The position numbers and the translations under genes are program-made. The notes beneath the pieces were generated by a model. That model made no database searches, had not been told where the DNA came from, and saw only the letters and a list, made by a program, of their open reading frames with translations. A stretch of 64,000 nucleotides of DNA from Colwellia sp. 12G3 (GTDB taxonomy: Bacteria; Pseudomonadota; Gammaproteobacteria; Enterobacterales; Alteromonadaceae), in the NCBI RefSeq assembly GCF_002836775.1, contig NZ_PJAQ01000017.1:62001-126000 (forward strand), written 5' to 3'. Below are positions 52,395 to 59,953 of the stretch, piece by piece; position 1 is the stretch's first letter; every line of letters begins with the position of its first letter.

Positions 52395-53864
52395 ATGAGA
52401 ATTCAAAATAAATTGTTTATTTTCTTGTTTGGCTTTAGCCTAATATTAGTTACCGTTTTGGTATTACTGATGCAGTGGAGCATTGGTAAAGGCATGGTTG
52501 AATATGTAGCCTCTAAAGAAATTGAAACCCTCCAACCTGTAATATCTAAGCTGTCACAAGTTTATGAAACAGAAAACAATTGGCAATCAATGGAAGAAAA
52601 TCATGCTAAATTTCGCCGCTTAATATCACAGCAACTTGATGGTAGTGACTTTGAAGGCTCTCAAAGACAACGCCCACCTGAGCACAGACGACTTAGGAAA
52701 CCAAGCAGTATGCCTGCAAAACAAAACAGACCACCATTGCGTCGTAAAAATTTCAACCCTAGACTACCCTTTCCCCCCGAACATGAGTCGCATTACGCCC
52801 TACTTGATATTGATGAACAACTTATTGTCGGAAATTACCTTGATACCTTGGAGTATGTAAAAACGCCGATCAAGGTTAACAATCGTATCGTTGGCTTTTT
52901 TGCGATTTCTAAACGTAACCAACTAACCCAAGGTTACGAAGTCGATTTTATAGAACAACAACAGCACTATTTATGGCTTATTGCCCTGTTTGTTATGGGC
53001 CTGGTGGCTTTAGTGACATTTCCCCTCGCCCGACATGTCGTTGAGCCAATAAAATTGATAACACGAGGCATGCATAAATTAACACAGGGTGATTACCAGC
53101 AAACGATAGATCTAAAGCGACAGGATGAGTTAGGGCAATTGAGTCGAGATTACAATGAACTGGCACTAACGCTGACAGAAAATGAATCAGCGAGGAAACG
53201 CTGGTTGGCCAATATATCTCATGAATTACGCACACCCGTTGCTATTTTACGTGGCGAGTTAGAGGCAATGCTTGATAAAGTGCGACCACTGACTTTGAGC
53301 AATATTACCTCAGCAAATGATGAAGTAAAACACCTGCAACGCTTAATCGATGACTTAAACTTACTGACCAGCGCAGACATCGGCGGTATGCGCTACCGTA
53401 AAAAAAACGAAAACTTAGTGTCATTAATGCAAAGCGAATTTGAGAAATATCGTGGTTATTTAGCGGATGCTGACATTTCATTAACGCTTGAGTTTAGCCG
53501 ACAAGAAGTCAATATTTATGCTGATACAAACCGATTAGTTCAGCTATTTGAAAACATTATTAACAATTGTATTAAATACTCATCGGCCACTCAACTGAAC
53601 ATATCAGTCAAACTAGACGAGTTAACAGCTAGGCAAGTTGTTATCGTCTTTGAAGACGATGGTGTTGGCGTAGATGGTAAACATTTGTCGCATTTATTTG
53701 AGCATCTATACCGCGTTGAAGATTCTAGAAACCGTAAAACAGGTGGCTCTGGTTTAGGTTTGTCTATTTGTCGTCATATTGTTGTTGCCCATCAAGGTGA
53801 AATTAGCGCTGAACATTCTACGCTTGGTGGTTTAGCTATTATGATTAAATTACCACTAGCGTAA
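52395..53864 (+). CDS. Sensor histidine kinase, BaeS-like
   Basis: A 489-residue inner-membrane kinase. TM1 is about residues 8-30. A periplasmic sensor region follows, with an unusual Pro/Arg-rich stretch (about 92-133: QRPPEHRRLRKPSS, NPRLPFPPEH), then TM2 (about 198-218, LWLIALFVMGLVALVTFPLA). A HAMP domain leads to the phospho-accepting His in NISHELRTPVAIL, and the ATPase has N-box LFENIINNCIKYS and G-boxes DDGVGVDGKHLSHLFEHLYR and GGSGLGLSI. The kinase precedes its regulator, as in baeSR. Envelope stress or toxic-compound sensing is inferred from BaeS likeness; the signal is unknown. Confidence 0.9.
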   Translation: MRIQNKLFIFLFGFSLILVTVLVLLMQWSIGKGMVEYVASKEIETLQPVISKLSQVYETENNWQSMEENHAKFRRLISQQLDGSDFEGSQRQRPPEHRRLRKPSSMPAKQNRPPLRRKNFNPRLPFPPEHESHYALLDIDEQLIVGNYLDTLEYVKTPIKVNNRIVGFFAISKRNQLTQGYEVDFIEQQQHYLWLIALFVMGLVALVTFPLARHVVEPIKLITRGMHKLTQGDYQQTIDLKRQDELGQLSRDYNELALTLTENESARKRWLANISHELRTPVAILRGELEAMLDKVRPLTLSNITSANDEVKHLQRLIDDLNLLTSADIGGMRYRKKNENLVSLMQSEFEKYRGYLADADISLTLEFSRQEVNIYADTNRLVQLFENIINNCIKYSSATQLNISVKLDELTARQVVIVFEDDGVGVDGKHLSHLFEHLYRVEDSRNRKTGGSGLGLSICRHIVVAHQGEISAEHSTLGGLAIMIKLPLA

Positions 53865-53937
53865 GTAGTAACCATTATTTAATTATCTATAATTTAATTA
53901 TTTATAACTTAATAATCCATAATGTTTAGAGTGTGAT

Positions 53938-54615
53938 ATGTCAAATTCGATTTTAATAGTAGAAGATGAAGTTAAGTTAGCGAGTTTATTAGCCGATTAC
54001 TTTGCCCTAACTGAATATAGTCCGCATCTAATCCATCATGGCGATGAAGTAATCGACTGGGTTAAAATCAATCACCCTAAAGTCATTTTGCTCGACATTA
54101 TGTTACCAGGTAAAAATGGTATCGATTTGTGCAAAGAAATTCGACAATTCTCGAATGTCCCCATCTTGATGGTTACTGCCAAAGTAGAAGAAATTGACCG
54201 CTTACTTGGCTTAGAGTTAGGCGCAGATGATTATATTTGCAAACCCTTTAGTCCACGTGAAGTTGTCGCGAGAGTGAAAGCGGTACTAAGACGGACAGAA
54301 AGAAACACACAAACACTTGAAAACACCTCAGATATGATAATACTTGATGAACATCGTTTTACAGTGAGTTTTCATCATCAAGCAGTGTCGTTAACTACGG
54401 TCGAATTTCAGTTACTGAAACCATTAGCACAAAACCCCGAACGTATTTTCACCCGTGAGCAGTTGATGCAAAATATGTATTCCGATCACCGTATTGTTAA
54501 CAACCGCACCATTGATAGCCACATAAAAAAACTGCGAAAAAAGCTCAGTGATATTAGTAATGGTAAAGACTGGGTACAATCGGTATATGGCACTGGATAT
54601 CGTTTAGTGTTGTAA
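53938..54615 (+). CDS. OmpR-family response regulator, BaeR-like
   Basis: A 225-residue DNA-binding regulator and partner of the kinase 73 bp upstream. The receiver begins SILIVEDEVKLASLLADYF, with phospho-acceptor Asp in VILLDIMLPGKNGIDL, the switch Thr in ILMVTAK and Lys in DDYICKPFSPREVVARV. The C-terminal winged helix shows LTTVEFQLLKPLAQNPERIFTREQLM and NNRTIDSHIKKLRKKL. The ICKPFSPREVVARVKAVLRR segment is characteristic of BaeR relatives. No obvious efflux target gene is adjacent. Confidence 0.92.
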   Translation: MSNSILIVEDEVKLASLLADYFALTEYSPHLIHHGDEVIDWVKINHPKVILLDIMLPGKNGIDLCKEIRQFSNVPILMVTAKVEEIDRLLGLELGADDYICKPFSPREVVARVKAVLRRTERNTQTLENTSDMIILDEHRFTVSFHHQAVSLTTVEFQLLKPLAQNPERIFTREQLMQNMYSDHRIVNNRTIDSHIKKLRKKLSDISNGKDWVQSVYGTGYRLVL

Positions 54616-54625
54616 TTTTTGTATA

Positions 54626-54939
54626 ATACCAATTTGATTAAATTTCTTCCCAACTCAGAGCTCTGCTCGATGTTCAATAACAAGGCAAATTTGTTTCGGT
54701 TTAGTCATTCTAAATCAAATAAACTTAACGATGTTAGTGAACATCGAGAAAGCTCCCAGAGGGCGAGTTTAAAAGGTTTACATGCTGCGTTATTGATTTT
54801 GATAAGGACGCTGCATATATGCAGCTTATTAGAGAATGCAGGAGCTTATTCTCCTGAATAACCATTCTCTTCAATCAATGCCTTGCCTCTAAGCCTTTTA
54901 ATTCTGGCTGAGTGGGAAAGAACTTAATCAACTTGGTAT
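54626..54939. mobile_element. 314-bp ATACCAA-type MITE
   Basis: Terminal inverted repeats of about 33 bp: ATACCAATTTGATTAAATTT at the left, ATACCAAGTTGATTAAGTTC on the complementary strand at the right, both reaching CCCA..CTCAG. The interior has the palindrome CTGCATATATGCAG and the hairpin CAGGAG/CTCCTG. Open frames within it are incidental. A related solo end occurs at 26612-26660. It lies directly after the response-regulator stop. Confidence 0.75.
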
Positions 54940-55116
54940 AACAGTTAACGTCTCCATCTTCCTTGATATTTTCAACTTAGCGCAACGGTATTTTGTTAGC
55001 CTTACTTTTAAAAGTCCTAAGTGAAATAAAATTGAGTGTTTTTAATCCTATTCTATTTATTGGCATTATTTTGAACTAGACTGACATTATCTCTTCCTTG
55101 CCTAGTTGAGGGCTAT

Positions 55117-56064
55117 ATGAAAAATAGCATTCTTTGCCTAGTTATCCTGCTTTTCAGCAACGTTGTCGTTGCACAACAAATAGTCACTCCTCTAGAGCCC
55201 ATCAAAATAATTTTGAACAATTGGACTAGTCAACTTACCGTTGCGCGAATTGCTGGTTCACTATTTCAGCGGCAAGGTTTTGCTGTAAAATATATTAGGC
55301 TTCCTACCGCTGGCCAATGGTATATGCTGAAACACAACCGAGCAGATGTTCAGGTTGAAGTTTGGCAAGGTACTATGGCTGAAAAATATGACCAGATGTT
55401 AAAAGCTAATTGGCTAGTTGATGCGGGTACCTATGATGCAATAACAAGAGAAGAATGGTGGTACCCTGAATACGTCGAAGAATATTGTCCTGGTTTACCT
55501 GATTGGCGAGCTCTAAAATCTTGTTTTTCCGTATTTTCCAAACCAGGCAGTCAAGGATTTGGAGTCTATATAGGCGGTCCTTGGGAAAAACCCGATAAAG
55601 CAAGAGTACGAGCATTAGGATTAAAATTTAAAATAACTAACACGACGACAGGCAATCAACTTTGGGAAGAGCTTGAAAGTGCCATTAAGGATAAGCTCCC
55701 AATTGTTTTATTTAACTGGACGCCAAACTGGGTAGGCTCTATTCATAAAGGAAAATTTGTAGAGTTTCCAGAACACAGTATTGAATGTGAGACAAATCCA
55801 CAATGGGGGATAAATACTTCATTTCTTTATGATTGCGGTAATCCCAAAGCGGGTTGGCTGAAAAAAGTAACGTCTACTGAATTTCCCACTAAGTGGCCTT
55901 GCCCCTTTGAAATATTAAAAAATATGAATTTTTCAAATGCTCAGTTGGAATATATTAGTACATTGGTTGATGTAAAAAAGATGAGCTATCAACAATCGGC
56001 TGATGTCTGGCTCAAAGAAAACCAGCAAATATGGCAAGATTGGATCCCAAAAGAATGCTCGTAA
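55117..56064 (+). CDS. OpuAC-type substrate-binding protein (glycine betaine/choline-like)
   Basis: A 315-residue periplasmic protein with signal peptide MKNSILCLVILLFSNVVVA. The body matches the OpuAC/ProX substrate-binding family: PIKIILNNWTSQLTVARIAGSLFQRQGF, then HNRADVQVEVWQGTMAEKY, LPIVLFNWTPNWVGSIHKGKFVEFPE, and several tryptophans suited to a quaternary-amine cage. No permease or ATPase gene is adjacent, so it is an orphan binding protein that must use a transporter encoded elsewhere or serve in sensing. It fits the osmolyte theme of the window. Confidence 0.87.
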   Translation: MKNSILCLVILLFSNVVVAQQIVTPLEPIKIILNNWTSQLTVARIAGSLFQRQGFAVKYIRLPTAGQWYMLKHNRADVQVEVWQGTMAEKYDQMLKANWLVDAGTYDAITREEWWYPEYVEEYCPGLPDWRALKSCFSVFSKPGSQGFGVYIGGPWEKPDKARVRALGLKFKITNTTTGNQLWEELESAIKDKLPIVLFNWTPNWVGSIHKGKFVEFPEHSIECETNPQWGINTSFLYDCGNPKAGWLKKVTSTEFPTKWPCPFEILKNMNFSNAQLEYISTLVDVKKMSYQQSADVWLKENQQIWQDWIPKECS

Positions 56065-56115
56065 AAGTTATATATAAATTAAAGCCCTAATCATTTAATA
56101 AAAGGGTGACTGAGC

Positions 56116-56320
56116 TAAATAACCTGAACTTCGGATAAGCGAATTTGCCCAATAACGCTATTTAAGCGCCTATCAGCGTTATTTTTACTCCCAATAACCA
56201 GTTATTGGTTTGTAAAAATATCTTAATAGACACTTAAATTTCGTCACTGGAACTTTAAGTTAATTTGTTCACCTAACTTCAATAAGTTACAAAACTCTTA
56301 TCCAAACCTCAGGTTAAATA
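56116..56320. mobile_element. 193-bp MITE copy 2 with flanking TAAATA
   Basis: Core 56122-56314. Nearly identical to 45133-45337, with the only visible difference near 56165 (AAG for AAT). It sits between the convergent binding-protein and metallo-hydrolase genes; its AATAACGCT/AGCGTTATT hairpin with T-run (56151-56186) is placed to end plus-strand transcription. Confidence 0.85.
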
Positions 56321-56324
56321 GTCC

Positions 56325-57314
56325 CTAGATAAACCAGCTGACTATATTACTAATTAATTTTGGTAACGTACCTAATGGTTCAACAATAAAACCATCCAAT
56401 ACTATTTTAGTCGGTTTATCATCGAGATTTAACTGGCTACTTAAGGTCAATAAATCTGCGGCCATTAAAGGTAATGCTGACTCTTCTGGTTGATAAATTG
56501 TGCCTATTTCATAATATTCACCAGCCCTGTTGGTCATTTCAATATGCGCGCCTAATATTGCGCTTACTTTATGCTTACTGGAAAACTCAACCAAACGAGT
56601 AATACTGTCTTTGTAATCTTGCCAATCCTTAACATAGATAACGCCGGGATAAAGTGTATCTCCGGTAAGTAGCCACTGGGTTTGTGTATCATAAATTGAA
56701 ATAGCTTCGCCTTGGTGACCAGGCGTTGGGATAATAGTTATGCTTCGTCCGCCAAGTTCAATAGTTGTCTGTTGTTCAGGCCAGTTTTTAAACGAAAAAT
56801 ATTCTTTAATAGCAACACTATTAGCAGCCACTACCGTAACCCTAGGCTGATTTTCAAATTGAGGGTCTACGCTGTAATGATCACTATGACTATGTGAATG
56901 AATCACTAACACTTCTCGATTACTGCTATTGTCTTGCTCTGCATGTTTTTGATTTAAAGTTTGTATGGTTTTATAAAGAGGAAACTCCTGTTCACTTGCC
57001 GTTGCGCCTGTATCTAACACCAGTATTTTCTCATCTCCCACTAAGACATAGATAAATGGTGCTTCATAACTGAGGCACTTATTTTGGCGAAGTATGTAAC
57101 TCGATTTATCATATTGGAATACTTCAATAGCCGGATCATTGTTAGATTGACAGTCTGGTGAACCATGCTGCCACTGCTTATTCTGTAGTGATTCTAATCG
57201 TTCAAATGAAGCTTTATTTGAGCTGTCATTACTTAGCTCTTTATCTTCACCCGCCCGTACCTCACTTGCTAAAAAAACTAAAAGTATTGCGAATAGTAAA
57301 AGGTTTTTCATCAT
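56325..57314 (-). CDS. Exported metallo-beta-lactamase-fold hydrolase
   Basis: A 329-residue protein with signal peptide MMKNLLLFAILLVFLASEVRAG. Metal motif HSHSHSDHYS supplies the HxHxDH ligands. Further ligands are in PTPGHQGEAISIYD and LLTGDTLYPG, the typical third-His and bridging-Asp positions, with GAHIEM later. Substrate unknown; the family covers lactamases, lactonases and phosphodiesterases, and the export signal points to a periplasmic role. Its 3' end lies only 5 bp from MITE copy 2. Confidence 0.87.
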   Translation of the reverse strand: MMKNLLLFAILLVFLASEVRAGEDKELSNDSSNKASFERLESLQNKQWQHGSPDCQSNNDPAIEVFQYDKSSYILRQNKCLSYEAPFIYVLVGDEKILVLDTGATASEQEFPLYKTIQTLNQKHAEQDNSSNREVLVIHSHSHSDHYSVDPQFENQPRVTVVAANSVAIKEYFSFKNWPEQQTTIELGGRSITIIPTPGHQGEAISIYDTQTQWLLTGDTLYPGVIYVKDWQDYKDSITRLVEFSSKHKVSAILGAHIEMTNRAGEYYEIGTIYQPEESALPLMAADLLTLSSQLNLDDKPTKIVLDGFIVEPLGTLPKLISNIVSWFI

Positions 57315-57686
57315 ATTTCCTTAGGTAAAAAAACGTAATAAAAGCAGCTAAGCTGTCTATTTAATCGTTACAGGTTTATTGAGTCTACCCATTACATAGG
57401 AAGATCCATGCCAGTTTCCCTCTAGATAAATTACCGATTATTATCAATAACTTAGATGAACCGCATTAATTGATTATTATTCGCGCTTTGAAGTTGTTCG
57501 ATTTCATCATGAAAATGTTCGAATCTAAGTGATACAAATTATTTTTACTTCCTCAATTGCTGCACACTTCCTGCACATTAACGTTTTAAGCTCACTATAC
57601 CCGTTCCACTTAAAGATTCAGGATTCAGCGGGTATATATCAACGCAGCATAGTGACAGGTGAACTCACCTAACAGGAAACTTAACA
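57315..57686. other. Divergent intergenic region with a TACCCG hairpin
   Basis: No gene. At 57597-57635 ATACCCG and CGGGTAT form the ends of a 39-bp inverted-repeat unit beginning ATACCCGTTCCACTTAAAG, probably a degenerate member of the TACCC-type family seen at 38048 and 40499. Confidence 0.45.
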
Positions 57687-58958
57687 ATGAAAAATAAATT
57701 TAGCCTTTGGAATAACTCAAACTCAGTATTTTTGAGCCTATTAGTGGCATCGACATTGAGCGCTTGTGGTGACAGTACAATGAGTGAAGAGAGTAGTGAG
57801 ATTATAATCACTAATACTGTACCAGTCGCTAATGCAGGTAGTGACCAAACCGTATTCGTCAACAATACCGTTGTGCTTTCTGGTGAACTCAGTAGTGATG
57901 CTGAGGGTGATACACTTGGTTATGCTTGGACTCTATCAACTCTACCCAGTGGCAGTGTTGCAACTTTGTCGAGCGAAAACACTATTAGCCCTTCATTTGT
58001 CGCAGATGTAATGGGTAGTTATATTGTTCATTTAACCGTTGATGACAGTCAACTAAACAGTGAAGTAGATAGTGTTGAAATTTTAGTATCAGAGATGAGC
58101 GAGGGCTCTACCTCGGGCATTTTGTGTGATTATAATTATAACGAGTTTAATGATTCAATTTATATACTTGAGAACAGTACGGCGCAATGGATCTGCACAA
58201 ATGGAGAACGTTTACTCAGCGCTAATGGCATACCAGATCATGAAGTAGGAGAATTTCCAAATGCGCATAACCCCAATACAATTACCGAACAATTAGTATC
58301 TGCCAACCTAACGTTATCACCACTAGCATCAACAACCGCGACTACCTTGGGTGGTCCAAGTGGCGCTACCGGTTATGTACTTAATGGCGTTAAAATTGAT
58401 GCCAACACTGCAGGAAGCTGCGATGACAGCGGTAATAACTGCAGTCTCATCGGCAATACAGGTAATTGGCATATTGAAGCACTAGGCCAAACGAGCTTTA
58501 ACTTTGGTACTGATGACAATAATGCCCATGTACAACCTGGCGGCACATACCATTATCATGGCATGCCAGAAGCTTTTGTGACTAAACAAGGTGGCAATAG
58601 TACCAACATGACCATAATAGGCTGGGCTGCCGATGGTTTTCCTATTTATGCACGTTATGGCTATAGCATTGCTAGTGATTCAACGTCTGCCCTCAAATCA
58701 ATGACAGGTAGTTATCAATTGATCAGCGATGTCAGTAACACTAGACCTTCAGCATCTATTTATCCATTAGGTACTTTTGGTGAAGATTGGCAGTATGTTG
58801 CTGACTCTGGTGACTTAGATGAATGTAATGGACGAGTAGGCGTAACACCTGAATTTCCTGAGGGTATCTATCATTATTATGCAACCGACAGTTATCCCTA
58901 CTTTCAACGCTGCGTAAAAGGAGAAGTTGAAGTAACGGTTGGGATGCCGCCACCTTAA
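57687..58958 (+). CDS. YHYH-domain lipoprotein
   Basis: A 423-residue exported lipoprotein with lipobox LSAC (Cys27). A PKD-like domain (about 45-135, VPVANAGSDQTVFVNNTVVLSGELSSDAEGDTLGYAWTL) is followed by the YHYH domain, recognised by GGTYHYHGMPEAF and the later GIYHYYATDSYPYFQRCVKGE. Many members are surface or periplasmic proteins of marine bacteria, often near EF-hand proteins as here (next gene). Function unknown; histidine clusters suggest metal binding. Confidence 0.88.
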   Translation: MKNKFSLWNNSNSVFLSLLVASTLSACGDSTMSEESSEIIITNTVPVANAGSDQTVFVNNTVVLSGELSSDAEGDTLGYAWTLSTLPSGSVATLSSENTISPSFVADVMGSYIVHLTVDDSQLNSEVDSVEILVSEMSEGSTSGILCDYNYNEFNDSIYILENSTAQWICTNGERLLSANGIPDHEVGEFPNAHNPNTITEQLVSANLTLSPLASTTATTLGGPSGATGYVLNGVKIDANTAGSCDDSGNNCSLIGNTGNWHIEALGQTSFNFGTDDNNAHVQPGGTYHYHGMPEAFVTKQGGNSTNMTIIGWAADGFPIYARYGYSIASDSTSALKSMTGSYQLISDVSNTRPSASIYPLGTFGEDWQYVADSGDLDECNGRVGVTPEFPEGIYHYYATDSYPYFQRCVKGEVEVTVGMPPP

Positions 58959-59189
58959 TTCAGCACTCTATTTACTTTCTCAATATATATGGAGAGGCTA
59001 AGGACATTGTTTTTATTAGCACTGTCTTTATTAATAATAGACCTATTAATGAGCTTCTTATAAATAAGGGCATTAGTCCATTCGTCTCACTAGGAACTAC
59101 TCGTATGAATAATATAAACAGATCAAATTTTACAACATTATTAATACTATTAAACATACTGTTTTTCTCAGCAGTTATATGCCCATATA

Positions 59190-59633
59190 ATGGTTGCCCA
59201 ACAGGGTATATTAAACGTTGTTGATGATGGTGTATTTATGGTGCTGTCACTACCAGTTTCCGCTTTTTCAGGCATTGATGATGATAAAGACGGTAAGCTA
59301 TCTGCCAAAGAGTTTGCTATACATCGCGCAGATATTAGTAAAGTAATTCACAGCAAAGTAGTATTAAAAGACAACGGTGACAAACTCCCCCTGCAAGGCA
59401 TGATGTTATCACCAGTGACCTCTCACCAGTCACCTAAAGCGCCCGCGTCACAACTAATGATTATGGGACATTACACAATAGTTGAGCCAAATAGTGTTCT
59501 TGAATATCAAGTGGGTATTTTTGGTAAAGGGGTTACAGAAAAAACACTAACAATCACCGCAACCAAAAAAGAGTTTGGTCACAAACAAAAAATAACGTTG
59601 TCGCCAAAACAATCATCGGTGCTACTTTTTTAA
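59190..59633 (+). CDS. EF-hand domain protein, signal peptide apparently frameshifted
   Basis: A 147-residue frame with a calcium-binding EF-hand loop DDDKDGKLSAKEF (about 31-43) preceded by VFMVLSLPVSAFSGI, and a C-terminal beta region. The frame begins at MVAQQG with no export signal. Just upstream, an ATG at 59105 after AGGAA encodes MNNINRSNFTTLLILLNILF, a good signal peptide, but in another frame. Removing one T from the T5 run at 59162-59166 would join them as ...ILFSQQLYAHIMVAQQG, with signal cleavage after LYA. Either the gene is inactivated, switches expression through the T-run, or the base is a sequencing error. It probably works with the YHYH protein upstream. Confidence 0.75.
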   Translation: MVAQQGILNVVDDGVFMVLSLPVSAFSGIDDDKDGKLSAKEFAIHRADISKVIHSKVVLKDNGDKLPLQGMMLSPVTSHQSPKAPASQLMIMGHYTIVEPNSVLEYQVGIFGKGVTEKTLTITATKKEFGHKQKITLSPKQSSVLLF

Positions 59634-59701
59634 AAAGCACCACAGGGAAAAATAAAGCTATTGATTAAATTGATGTAAATATTCTACCCATATATCAAAC
59701 C

Positions 59702-59842
59702 TTACTTAGCTTTATAATGCTCAAATATTTGACTAAAATAGAGCAAAGGAACGTAGCCATTAGTTCTGTTAGGTTTAAAGTGGTTATGGTACCAATTACA
59801 TCGATTCTCTGACAATGCAATATTACGACCGTTGTTTCTGTT
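59702..59842 (-). pseudogene. Probable transposase C-terminal remnant
   Basis: A 46-codon open piece ending in a normal stop: ALSENRCNWYHNHFKPNRTN, then GYVPLLYFSQIFEHYKAK. The WYHNHFKPNRTNG pattern resembles the end of integrase-core (DDE) transposases. Preceding stops show the rest is gone. Family assignment tentative. Confidence 0.4.
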
Positions 59843-59860
59843 TTATATAAAGCAAAAAAA

Positions 59861-59891
59861 CCAATACTCATTACAAATATTGGCTTTTTTT
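59861..59891. terminator. Bidirectional terminator
   Basis: CCAATA/TATTGG stem with an 11-base loop, an A7 tract on one side and CT7 on the other. It is positioned to stop both the EF-hand transcript (plus) and the OsmC-YcaO transcript (minus). Confidence 0.7.
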
Positions 59892-59953
59892 CTCATTTAT
59901 ATTTGCTACCAGATAAGTTTTCTATCAAGTACCTTTATTAACTGAGATGCTTT

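Noticed and set aside
54619..54861. 80-residue plus-strand ORF
   Set aside because: Lies almost wholly inside the 314-bp inverted-repeat element and reads through its terminal repeat.
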